Shown one piece after another: positions 1-5,593 of a stretch of DNA of 8,194 nt. Below the pieces are notes generated by a model, which saw nothing but the letters and a program-made list of their open reading frames with translations, was not told the DNA's origin and did no database searches. A program made the position numbers and the translations under genes. Every line of letters begins with the position of its first letter. The stretch's first letter is position 1. The stretch comes from Bacillota bacterium (GTDB lineage: Bacteria; Bacillota; Limnochordia; JAAZLZ01): assembly GCA_012799075.1 (NCBI GenBank), contig JAAZLZ010000086.1:1-8194 (forward strand). Reading direction: 5' to 3'.

Positions 1-1
1 C

Positions 2-220
2 AACTCCTGGAACGATGTGCCCTTGGTCTCCGACATTGGTTTCTTAGCCTCCAAAGACCCGGTGGCCCTAGATCAAGCCTCCGTGGATCTGGTCAACAAA
101 GCTGCCGGCAAAGATCTTTTCTGCAGCCACCACCGGGGGACCAATTGGCGGGCCCAGCTGGACCATGCTGAAGCCATGGGGCTGGGAAGCCGCGCCTATC
201 GGTTGGTTCGGGTAGGGTAG
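2..220 (+). CDS. DUF362 domain-containing protein, C-terminal end (5' partial)
   Basis: An open frame enters from the left edge and ends at a TAG at 218-220, leaving the last 72 residues. The visible part has the usual DUF362 ending: a D-I-G-F-L-A-S-K-D-P-V-A-L-D-Q stretch, then V-D-L-V-N, then a W-x-x-Q-L-x-x-A-E-x-x-G-L-G block just before the stop. DUF362 proteins in anaerobic Firmicutes are often iron-sulfur proteins with ferredoxin-like segments, but any such cysteine clusters would lie upstream of the window, so a redox role is only suggested by family and by the flavoprotein gene 20 bases downstream. The internal GTG at position 17 is not a real start, because the family match begins before it. 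Confidence 0.85.
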   Translation, partial: NSWNDVPLVSDIGFLASKDPVALDQASVDLVNKAAGKDLFCSHHRGTNWRAQLDHAEAMGLGSRAYRLVRVG

Positions 221-240
221 GCCTGAAAGCGGGTGAGTAG

Positions 241-621
241 ATGGGAAGACGGATTGGGGGATTAGTCCTACTGCTGTTGCTCCTTGGAATTGGCATCAAT
301 TTCGTCCGACTCTATCCCTATCATCGGGCCATTGGCGGGATGACCATCGGGGAAGTGGACTTGTTGCAGGTTCCCGACGGAGTCTACGAAGGTTCTGCCG
401 ATGCGGTCCTGGTCGCGGCAAAGGTGAGGGTTTTGGTCGAGGATCATAAGATCACCAGGATCGACCTTCTCCGCCATGACCACGGCCGCGGCCAAGCTGC
501 GGAGATCTTGGTGCAGAAAGTGCAAGAGGCCCAGTCCCTGCAAGTGGACCTTGTCTCCGGCGCCACCTCCAGCAGCAAGGTGATCCTGAAGGCTATTGAA
601 GATGCCTTGACGATGGACTAG
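241..621 (+). CDS. FMN-binding domain protein, membrane-anchored, predicted covalent flavoprotein
   Basis: This 126-residue protein has an N-terminal hydrophobic segment (about residues 6-21, rich in Leu, Gly and Ile) that acts as a membrane anchor or uncleaved signal. An FMN_bind domain follows at about residues 33-124. The domain shows the typical V-P-D-G-V-Y-E-G opening (44-51) and the D-L-V-S-G-A-T motif (103-109). In this family (RnfG, NqrC and relatives) the Thr of this motif, here T109, receives FMN through a phosphoester bond made by the flavin transferase ApbE; that is established for the family and inferred here. It probably carries electrons on the outer face of the membrane. It lies 20 bases after the DUF362 gene, probably in one transcript. 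The ribosome binding site is weak (GGGTGAG just before the ATG). No apbE gene is visible. Confidence 0.88.
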   Translation: MGRRIGGLVLLLLLLGIGINFVRLYPYHRAIGGMTIGEVDLLQVPDGVYEGSADAVLVAAKVRVLVEDHKITRIDLLRHDHGRGQAAEILVQKVQEAQSLQVDLVSGATSSSKVILKAIEDALTMD

Positions 622-635
622 CCTAAAGGAAAAAT
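607..635 (+). promoter_or_regulatory. Possible sigma-A-type promoter before the parA-like gene
   Basis: TTGACG at 607-612 and AAAAAT at 630-635 are separated by 17 bases. The first matches the -35 consensus at five of six positions and the second matches the -10 at four of six. The -35 box would lie inside the last codons of the FMN-binding gene. The spacing is right but the -10 box is poor, so this is only a candidate; readthrough from upstream is equally possible. Confidence 0.2.
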
Positions 636-668
636 CTTTCAATATGGCGAAACACTTCCTGAGGAATT

Positions 669-675
669 GGAGGTG
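669..675 (+). promoter_or_regulatory. Ribosome binding site fixing a TTG start
   Basis: GGAGGTG lies 7 bases before a TTG at 683-685. There is no in-frame ATG or GTG before the Walker A motif, so this strong site supports the TTG as the start of the ParA-type ATPase. Confidence 0.8.
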
Positions 676-682
676 GTGATCC

Positions 683-1465
683 TTGGGAAGGGTAATCGCC
701 ATTGCTAACCAGAAGGGGGGAGTGGCTAAGAGCACCTCCGTCTACAATCTGGGAGCTGCCCTGGCCGACTTGGGCCAAAAGGTCCTATTGGTGGACCTGG
801 ATCCCCAGGGAAGTTTGACCCTTTGCTGCGGCTTCGAACCTGATGCACTCCCCAAAACCCTGTACGACGCCCTCTTCAAGCGCACCCCCGTGGATGACAT
901 CAAACTGACCACCAAGTTCGGCTGTGATTTGATCCCGGCCAATGTGGACCTTTCCATCGCGGAAATGGACCTGGTCAACGCCATGAACCGGGAGCGCCGA
1001 CTAAGCGGCCTGCTAAGCAAAGACAGGGATGAATACGATTTTGTCCTCCTTGATTGCCAGCCCTCCATGGGGCTGTTGACCATGAATGCCCTGGTGGCCG
1101 CGGATGAGATGCTAGTCCCGGTGGCCTGTGAGTACCTGGCTCTGCGGGGTGTGTTGGTGCTGTTGAAAATGTATGGCAAGGTCCGGCTGCGCCTAAACAG
1201 CCAGCTGACCATCACCGGTTTTCTGCCTACCATGTACGATGCCCGGACCATCCACTCCCGGCAGGTCCTAGATGAGCTCCATGAGCGGTTTGGCGATAAG
1301 TACCGCATCTTTGACCATATCGTCAACCGAAGCGTTCGTTTTGCCGAAGCCGCCGCGGCCGGCCAGCCCATCTTTAGCTATGCCAAGGGGGTGCCCGGGG
1401 CTATTGCTTACCGGGCTTTAGCCCAAGAGATCCTCGAGGATTCGGCTGGGAGGCCAGGCAGATGA
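683..1465 (+). CDS. ParA/Soj-family ATPase
   Basis: This 260-residue protein has the full set of ParA motifs. The deviant Walker A K-G-G-V-A-K-S-T is at residues 11-18, D-L-D-P-Q-G-S at 38-44 and the Walker B-like D-F-V-L-L-D-C-Q-P-S at 119-128. The typical C-terminal N-R-S-V-R-F-A-E-A...G-x-P-I-F block and the Y-R-A-L-A-x-E-I-L helix lie at about 215-251. Its length matches Soj/ParA. The family forms ATP-dependent dimers that bind DNA and position chromosomes, plasmids or other cargo. No ParB-like gene is in the window, and the next gene encodes an exported nuclease-like protein whose ATG overlaps this stop (ATGA, 1462-1465). This may therefore be an orphan ParA with another cargo instead of the chromosomal Soj; that is inference. 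The start is a TTG with a good ribosome binding site. The family call is firm; the cargo is unknown. Confidence 0.93.
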   Translation: MGRVIAIANQKGGVAKSTSVYNLGAALADLGQKVLLVDLDPQGSLTLCCGFEPDALPKTLYDALFKRTPVDDIKLTTKFGCDLIPANVDLSIAEMDLVNAMNRERRLSGLLSKDRDEYDFVLLDCQPSMGLLTMNALVAADEMLVPVACEYLALRGVLVLLKMYGKVRLRLNSQLTITGFLPTMYDARTIHSRQVLDELHERFGDKYRIFDHIVNRSVRFAEAAAAGQPIFSYAKGVPGAIAYRALAQEILEDSAGRPGR

Positions 1466-2499
1466 AACGACTTGGCGGATGTTTGCTGTTGGTCTTGCTT
1501 CTGGCCCAGACGGCCTGGGCCCATCTGGATGTTCACTTTCTGGATGTGGGCCAGGGAGACAGCATTTTCATCATTACTTCCCAGGAGCAGACCATGCTCA
1601 TCGACGGAGGGCCGGAGGATGCGGGCTGGGAAGTGGTAGTCCCTTATCTGGAGGATTTGGGAGTGGAAGGGCTCGATGTGGTGGTAGCCACCCATCCCCA
1701 CGCGGACCACATCGGCGGGCTGCTTGCCGTGTTGGAATCCTTCCCCGTGGAGCGCGTGATCGCGGATGGCCAGCTCCACACCACCCGGACCTACGAGAGG
1801 TTCTTGACCGCGGTCTTGGAGAAAGACATCCCCTTTCACACCCCCAAACGGGGGGAGTCCATCGCCCTTGCCGGGGTGGACGAGATCCGGGTTCTCCATC
1901 CGGGCGAGGACTTTCTGCAGGGACTGAACAATAACTCGGTGGTTTTGCGCTTGGTCTACAAGGATGTGGCTTTCCTGTTCCCCGGGGATCTGGAGGCCCC
2001 AGGGGAAGAGGTCCTCCTGGCCAGTGGACTTCCCTTAGGGGCCCAGGTGCTGAAAGTTGCCCATCATGGGAGCAAGACCTCCAGCACCTTGGGGTTCTTG
2101 CAGGCGGCATCGCCCCGGATCGGGGTCATCCAGGTGGGGGTGGATAATGTCTATGGACTTCCTGATGAACAAACCCTGGAAAACCTAGAGGCCTTGGGAA
2201 CGACGGTCCTCAGGACGGATGAAAAGGGCAGGATCTTGATCCGAACCGACGGCCGGGACTGGCAGGTCTTCCTTGGCCCGCCGTTGGACCTAAACGAGGC
2301 GAACCTGGGGGAAATCCAGGCTTTGCCGGGCATCGGCCCCGTTCTTGCCCAGCGCATTATCGCCTATCGTGAAAAGGGGCCCTTCCGAAGCATCGATGAG
2401 TTGACCCGGATTTGGGGCATCGGACCGGCAAGGCTGGCCGAACTACGGGGATTGATCACCGTGAAAGAGGTTGAAGCAGGATGCGTTTCAGTGCCGTGA
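1462..2499 (+). CDS. Exported ComEC-type MBL-fold hydrolase with ComEA-like helix-hairpin-helix tail
   Basis: This 345-residue protein begins with a signal peptide (residues 1-20, ending A-W-A before H21). A metallo-beta-lactamase domain of the kind found at the C-terminus of ComEC/Rec2 covers about 21-272. It shows F-L-D-V-G-Q-G-D-S (26-34), D-G-G (48-50), the metal-binding T-H-P-H-A-D-H (77-83), a D-G-Q-x-H-T-T-x-T-Y-E segment (102-112), F-L-F-P-G-D (171-176) and H-H-G-S (201-204). A ComEA-type DNA-binding double helix-hairpin-helix follows at about 276-335, with L-N-E-A, L-P-G-I-G and W-G-I-G-P. The combination suggests an enzyme acting on DNA, or another phosphodiester substrate, outside the cytoplasmic membrane. 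The Y-G-H-P seen after the HHGS motif in many relatives reads Y-G-L-P here (231-234). GGGAGG at 1448-1453 lies 8 bases before the ATG, which overlaps the ParA stop. The end overlaps the DUF3006 gene by 19 bases. Confidence 0.92.
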   Translation: MKRLGGCLLLVLLLAQTAWAHLDVHFLDVGQGDSIFIITSQEQTMLIDGGPEDAGWEVVVPYLEDLGVEGLDVVVATHPHADHIGGLLAVLESFPVERVIADGQLHTTRTYERFLTAVLEKDIPFHTPKRGESIALAGVDEIRVLHPGEDFLQGLNNNSVVLRLVYKDVAFLFPGDLEAPGEEVLLASGLPLGAQVLKVAHHGSKTSSTLGFLQAASPRIGVIQVGVDNVYGLPDEQTLENLEALGTTVLRTDEKGRILIRTDGRDWQVFLGPPLDLNEANLGEIQALPGIGPVLAQRIIAYREKGPFRSIDELTRIWGIGPARLAELRGLITVKEVEAGCVSVP

Positions 2500-2708
2500 T
2501 CGACCGCTTTGAAGGGGAACTTGCCGTCTTGGAAATCAAGGATGCAGGGCAGTGCTACCATGTCGACTGGCCGGTCAAGCTCCTTCCTCCAGGGGCGGGG
2601 CCCGGCAGTTGGCTTTGGATTACCCTGGATCGGGATTCCTTGGGGGAAGAAGCTAGCCGGCAGCGGGTCAAAGATCTGTTGGAGCGTCTAAAAAAGAGGA
2701 ATCAGTAA
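2481..2708 (+). CDS. DUF3006 domain-containing protein
   Basis: This is a 75-residue cytoplasmic-looking protein without a signal peptide. It starts with A-V-I-D-R-F-E-G-E-L-A-V-L-E, the characteristic opening of DUF3006, and ends with a charged R-V-K-D-L-L-E-R-L helix. The fold is a small beta-rich unit and the function is not known. DUF3006 genes are commonly found next to ComEC-type MBL genes in Firmicutes, and here the ATG lies 19 bases inside the MBL gene, so the two are probably translationally coupled. AAAGAGG at 2464-2470 could serve as ribosome binding site. Its 3' end overlaps a second DUF3006 gene on the other strand. Confidence 0.88.
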   Translation: MRFSAVIDRFEGELAVLEIKDAGQCYHVDWPVKLLPPGAGPGSWLWITLDRDSLGEEASRQRVKDLLERLKKRNQ

Positions 2709-2732
2709 GCCTTTCTAAAAGCTGTTTGACCC
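2665..2732. repeat. Imperfect inverted repeat across the 3' ends of two convergent DUF3006 genes
   Basis: GGGTCAAA at 2665-2672 is matched by TTTGACCC at 2725-2732. Extending inward over 26 bases, about 18 positions agree when one arm is reverse-complemented. Both arms encode the same C-terminal helix (R-V-K-D/Q-L-L-E-R-L) of the two opposing paralogues, so the repeat is explained by homology of the genes. A transcript through it could form a long imperfect hairpin; there is no clean T-tract terminator. Confidence 0.7.
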
Positions 2733-2967
2733 TGGCCCGGGCAAGTTCGGTTTCCTCAGGCAGGGGGTGGGCCATGATCCCTTGATCGGCAAACTCCAGC
2801 TGCCAGATGTCCCCGGGGGAAAACAAATCTTCCGCCGGCACATGCAAGGCGATCCGTTCATCGGTTCGCCAGACCAAAACCGCCAAGTCTCCTTCCACCC
2901 GGTCCACGGTGTAATGACCTGACGGCAAGGAGGAAGCCAGGCAAAACAACAGGCAAATACTCCACAT
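2668..2967 (-). CDS. Exported DUF3006 domain-containing protein
   Basis: This 99-residue protein has a short hydrophobic N-terminus (about residues 1-16), probably a signal peptide or anchor. A second DUF3006 domain follows: H-Y-T-V-D-R-V-E-G-D-L-A-V-L at about 18-31, a V-P-A-E-D-L-F-S-P-G-D-I-W segment and a C-terminal R-V-K-Q-L-L-E-R-L helix. The start was set at the ATG whose complement is 2965-2967, because AAGGAGG (complement of 2975-2981) lies exactly 7 bases upstream. The ATG two codons earlier is only one base from that site, and the far upstream ATG would place charged residues before the hydrophobic stretch. It is the only minus-strand gene. Its last 41 bases overlap the last 41 bases of the + strand DUF3006 gene. 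It may be an extracytoplasmic counterpart of the cytoplasmic copy, possibly acting beside the exported MBL protein; this is inference. Confidence 0.8.
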   Translation of the reverse strand: MWSICLLFCLASSLPSGHYTVDRVEGDLAVLVWRTDERIALHVPAEDLFSPGDIWQLEFADQGIMAHPLPEETELARARVKQLLERLTDSSFLDAPTDL

Positions 2968-2974
2968 ATCCATG

Positions 2975-2981
2975 CCTCCTT
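2975..2981 (-). promoter_or_regulatory. Ribosome binding site deciding the start of the minus-strand DUF3006 gene
   Basis: On the minus strand this reads AAGGAGG and lies 7 bases before the ATG ending at 2965. It rules in that start over the two upstream in-frame ATGs. Confidence 0.75.
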
Positions 2982-3155
2982 GGGGCATGGCCGGACAATT
3001 CACCTCTTCGACCCATTTTCTGTCTTTCCCTCCTGGAAAGGAGTTCTAAGTCGGGCTGGAGAATACTCTTGTATCTGGCAGATAAGGGGAGTGGGCCCTG
3101 CTTTTGGTGACGGGGATCACATAACAGCATCGCCTTGATCAGGGACAATGTAAAC

Positions 3156-3162
3156 AGGAGGG
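3156..3162 (+). promoter_or_regulatory. Ribosome binding site of the 3170 gene
   Basis: AGGAGGG lies 7 bases before the ATG at 3170. The closer ATG at 3163 is in another frame and is too near this site. Confidence 0.8.
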
Positions 3163-3169
3163 ATGCCAA

Positions 3170-4288
3170 ATGCGTCGCCGAAATTTAATGGTGATTATTT
3201 GTATGCTGTTGATCCCGGCCCTGGGAGGGCTAGCCCTGGCGGTTGATGTGGGAGCTTTGATCAAAGTGTTTGGCATTGGTTATGTGGTACATATGTTTGG
3301 CGATCAGCTAAACAGTTTGATTAATACGCTAACATTCAACCATGGTCTCGAAGGTCAGCAGTCCACCAAAGTCGTTCCCATCGTGAGCATGGGCAGCGGC
3401 GTTCACATCGGGGCGGCCCAGGTTGCAGGCGATCCATCGGTGGTCGAACAGGTGGCCGCGGTGGGTCAGCTGGAAGGGACCTTCATCGACGGCGCCTTTC
3501 GGGCCAAGGCCTTAGTGCCAATCGACAATGTCAATCCCCTAGCGGGAGTGAAGCGGGTCTTTGGCGTGGGCATCTCCGCGGTCATTGACATCCGGGCGGA
3601 TGGCGGAGCCCCTGTTCCCCTGCCCTCGGACAAGACGGAGGAACCCGCCGCCATCAAGGGAAAGCCATGGGAGTATGTGCTCTACTTGGGGAAGGAACTA
3701 AAGATCGACGGCAACAACAACCTAGTTAAGGGGGACATCAACTGCCCCGGGGAGATGGCCGTCACCGGGAACAACAATAAACTTGACGGCAAGGTGACGG
3801 GAAGTCCCAAGCTGAAGGGGGCAAGCAACAGAGCTGGGGTGAAGGTCAGTGGGGCCCAGCCTGGGTACACGCTTAACTGGACCAAACTCAAAGGCAAGGC
3901 CAAACGAACGGTCAAGGGAGGCGCGAAACTGGCCAATACCACCGTCAACGGAGTCCTCTATGTGAAGGGGGATGCAACCATTACCGGCGCCCTGAAGGGC
4001 AGCGGGGCAGTGGTGGCCGAGGGAAAGATTACTATCCAAGCCCCCAAAGGACGCAAAGGGACCATTGGCGGCAATGTTTTCCTGATTGCCAAGGAAAAAA
4101 TGGTGATTACCGGCAATAATCAACGGATTGAAGGGTTCTTTGCCGGTCCCATGACTGTACAAATCCAAGGAAACAGCAATAAGATATATGGACTAATGGT
4201 TGCCGATGCTGTTCGGCTGCAGGGAAACAGCAACGAACTTCTCTATCGCGAACCGGATCAGAAATTGATTGAGCTGGTGTTTCAGTAA
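3170..4288 (+). CDS. Exported protein of an unrecognised family with a GNNN/GNSN beta-helix-like C-terminal domain
   Basis: This protein has 372 residues. Residues 1-24 form a signal peptide (Arg-rich start, hydrophobic core, L-A-L-A before V25). Residues 26-142 form a domain shared with the next gene, with L-I-K-x-F-G-I-G-Y, F-G-x-Q-L-N-x-L-I-N-T-L-T-x-N-H, T-K-V-V-P-I, I-G-A-A-Q-V, Q-L-E-G-x-F and K-R-V-F-G-V-G-x-S-A-x-I-D-I-R. A Pro/Ala/Glu-rich linker (about 143-166) follows. Residues about 170-360 carry short turn motifs (G-N-N-N at 181 and 200, G-N-N-Q at 315, G-N-S-N at 334 and 352) separated by alternating hydrophobic strands. This pattern resembles bactofilin-like, DUF3060-like or pilus-associated right-handed beta-helices. 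I do not recognise the family and assign no reaction. A structural or surface role outside the cytoplasmic membrane is likely. It heads a + strand cluster of exported proteins. Confidence 0.82.
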   Translation: MRRRNLMVIICMLLIPALGGLALAVDVGALIKVFGIGYVVHMFGDQLNSLINTLTFNHGLEGQQSTKVVPIVSMGSGVHIGAAQVAGDPSVVEQVAAVGQLEGTFIDGAFRAKALVPIDNVNPLAGVKRVFGVGISAVIDIRADGGAPVPLPSDKTEEPAAIKGKPWEYVLYLGKELKIDGNNNLVKGDINCPGEMAVTGNNNKLDGKVTGSPKLKGASNRAGVKVSGAQPGYTLNWTKLKGKAKRTVKGGAKLANTTVNGVLYVKGDATITGALKGSGAVVAEGKITIQAPKGRKGTIGGNVFLIAKEKMVITGNNQRIEGFFAGPMTVQIQGNSNKIYGLMVADAVRLQGNSNELLYREPDQKLIELVFQ

Positions 4289-4291
4289 GCT

Positions 4292-4298
4292 AAGGAGG
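4292..4298 (+). promoter_or_regulatory. Ribosome binding site deciding the start of the short paralogue
   Basis: AAGGAGG is followed by four candidate starts in the same frame: GTG 4301, GTG 4304, ATG 4307 and ATG 4310. The ATG at 4307 has the best spacing (8 bases). Confidence 0.7.
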
Positions 4299-4306
4299 TT
4301 GTGGTG

Positions 4307-4762
4307 ATGATGTGGCGAGGTCGTCAACTTAAGGGAACGGTGCTCCTGCTGGTTTTGTGTATTACAGTTGTGGCGGCAACTCCCCTGGTAACCGGTAGCC
4401 CAATTAATGTGCAGAGCCTCATCAAGCTGTTTGGGATCGGTTATGCGGTGAAGACCTTCGGCCCCCAGCTGAACGACTTGATCAACACCCTCACCCTTAA
4501 CCACGATTTGGAAAACCGGGATGCGACGAAGGTTGTTCCAATCATTACCATTGGCACCGGCGGATACATCGGTGCCGCCCAGGTGTCGGGTCCGAAGGAA
4601 AAGGTCGAGGAAGTGGAAGCGGTGGCCCAGCTGGAAGGCAACTTTATGAACAACATGTTCCGGGCCAAGGTGCTAGTCCCCGTGGACAAGATCGACCCGA
4701 CCAAGGGCATCAAGCGGGTGTTTGGAGTGGGAGTGTCGGCGATTATCGATATTCGCCTGTAA
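4307..4762 (+). CDS. Exported short paralogue of the preceding gene, domain of unknown function
   Basis: This protein of 151 residues from the ATG at 4307 has a signal peptide or anchor at about residues 9-30. The same domain as residues 26-142 of the preceding protein follows. I count roughly 73 identical positions in about 115 aligned residues with no gap, so the two are clear tandem paralogues. The domain ends at S-A-I-I-D-I-R-L, where the longer paralogue continues into its linker and beta-helix-like part. The product is therefore the bare domain. The conserved pattern has few charged or catalytic-looking residues and no Cys or His clusters, which fits a structural or binding role better than an enzyme. 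The gene starts 18 bases after the previous stop, so both are almost surely co-transcribed. The family is not one I can name. Confidence 0.82.
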   Translation: MMWRGRQLKGTVLLLVLCITVVAATPLVTGSPINVQSLIKLFGIGYAVKTFGPQLNDLINTLTLNHDLENRDATKVVPIITIGTGGYIGAAQVSGPKEKVEEVEAVAQLEGNFMNNMFRAKVLVPVDKIDPTKGIKRVFGVGVSAIIDIRL

Positions 4763-4793
4763 GATAGTGCATGAAACACGAGGGGGAAAGGTT

Positions 4794-5495
4794 GTGAACC
4801 GGCTGGCAGTCAAGGCTTGCTTGGTAATCTTGAGCTTGGTTATGTCTTTTGCACCTGTGCAGGGAAAGGCCGCAGCGTCCGTTGAGGCTCTGTTGGCTGA
4901 GGCCCAGGACAAGTGGCAAGAACTGGTGGATATCTCATTGGTCCTTTGCGTATGGCAATTTGATGGACAGGGTTCCCTGACCGGGGAGCTGAGCGGGCAG
5001 GTATTAGCCAGTCAGCACCACCGGATCATGCGCCTTGAGGTCGTGGAACCGGACATCTTAGAAGACCAGATATTCGTAATGGATGAAGTTGAACAGACGC
5101 TGAAGATTTATATGCCGGTCACCGATCAGATCCTGGTCCGGGATCTTAAGGAGATATCCCAGGAACAAGGTCTAGATGTCGACTTTGAACGATTGACCAA
5201 ACTGCCAAGCCAGGACAACTTCAATGTCGAATTGATTAGGACGGAGAAAGTCGGGGAGGCCAATCTCTATGTCCTGCGGGTCGAAGGCCGGGGGGGAACC
5301 CCTGGGGAGCAAATTCCAGGCATCCAGTATTTTTGGGTCGATGAAGTCGACCTGCTTCCCCGCAGGATTGAGGCTTACTCTGAAGATGAATGCCTGCTGG
5401 GCATTTTGACCATCCGCGACGTGGTGGTCAACCCGAGTCTATCTTTGGAAGACCTAGTCTATCTGCCGGAGGATGCCCAGATAATTCAGCAGTAG
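4794..5495 (+). CDS. LolA-like periplasmic carrier-fold protein
   Basis: This protein has 233 residues from a GTG start. AGGGGG at 4781-4786 lies 7 bases before it, and a signal peptide follows directly (hydrophobic residues about 5-20, cleavage probably near residues 24-28). A longer reading from 4722 would overlap the previous gene by 41 bases and bury the signal peptide, so I rejected it. The mature part has a LolA/RseB-type pattern: a helical start (L-L-A-E-A-Q-D-K-W), then repeated beta strands such as H-H-R-I-M-R-L-E-V, I-F-V-M-D-E-V-E-Q-T-L-K-I-Y-M-P, Y-F-W-V-D-E-V-D-L-L-P-R-R-I-E-A-Y and I-R-D-V-V-V-N-P. Proteins of this fold bind lipid or lipoprotein acyl chains in the periplasm, though Firmicutes members are mostly uncharacterised. 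The downstream outer-membrane-like barrel makes a role in outer-envelope transport plausible. Fold call moderate; exact role unknown. Confidence 0.7.
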   Translation: MNRLAVKACLVILSLVMSFAPVQGKAAASVEALLAEAQDKWQELVDISLVLCVWQFDGQGSLTGELSGQVLASQHHRIMRLEVVEPDILEDQIFVMDEVEQTLKIYMPVTDQILVRDLKEISQEQGLDVDFERLTKLPSQDNFNVELIRTEKVGEANLYVLRVEGRGGTPGEQIPGIQYFWVDEVDLLPRRIEAYSEDECLLGILTIRDVVVNPSLSLEDLVYLPEDAQIIQQ

Positions 5496-5544
5496 GCAGG
5501 AACTAGGGACAAGGACGACGAATAACTTCGTTTATCGGCGATTC

Positions 5545-5569
5545 TGCCCGGGGGCTGCCCCTGGCGGCA
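5545..5569 (+). other. GC-rich stem-loop before the beta-barrel gene
   Basis: CCGGGGG (5548-5554), a CTG loop and CCCCTGG (5558-5564) can form a 7-base-pair stem with one G-T pair. TGCC at 5545 and GGCA at 5566 offer a competing outer pairing. No T-run follows, so it is not a typical intrinsic terminator. It sits 25 bases before the start codon at 5594 and could damp translation or process the transcript; that is speculative. Confidence 0.3.
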
Positions 5570-5593
5570 AGGCAAGACAAGGGGACGGGTGAG

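Larger units (their letters stand above)
2968..3169. other. Divergent intergenic region, no gene seen
   Basis: About 200 bases separate the minus-strand DUF3006 gene from the + strand envelope cluster, so it must hold promoters for both. I found no -10/-35 pair on either strand good enough to mark. The best minus-strand candidate is TTGTCC then 16 bases then TGTTAT (complement of about 3120-3147), which is weak. A small perfect stem CTTTCC/GGAAAG with a 5-base loop lies at 3024-3040. The ribosome binding site of the 3170 gene closes the region. Confidence 0.5.

Noticed and set aside
742..1371. Long open frame on the minus strand (209 codons)
   Set aside because: It is antisense to the ParA gene, with a Ser/Arg-rich translation and no domain; a shadow.
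2691..2720. Possible terminator for the minus-strand DUF3006 gene (T-run on the minus strand)
   Set aside because: The preceding stem is broken by mismatches and the T-run lies before that gene's own stop codon, so it cannot be its normal terminator.
3024..3040. CTTTCC/GGAAAG hairpin in the divergent region
   Set aside because: It has a short stem, no T-run on either strand and no clear relation to a promoter; too weak to call a terminator or operator.
4722..4793. Upstream ATG extension of the LolA-like gene
   Set aside because: It would overlap the previous gene by 41 bases and place 24 charged and mixed residues before the signal peptide; the GTG at 4794 has its own ribosome binding site.
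5522..5535. ATAACTTCGT stretch resembling one loxP arm
   Set aside because: Only about ten bases agree, there is no matching opposite arm with an 8-base spacer, and no recombinase is nearby; chance.
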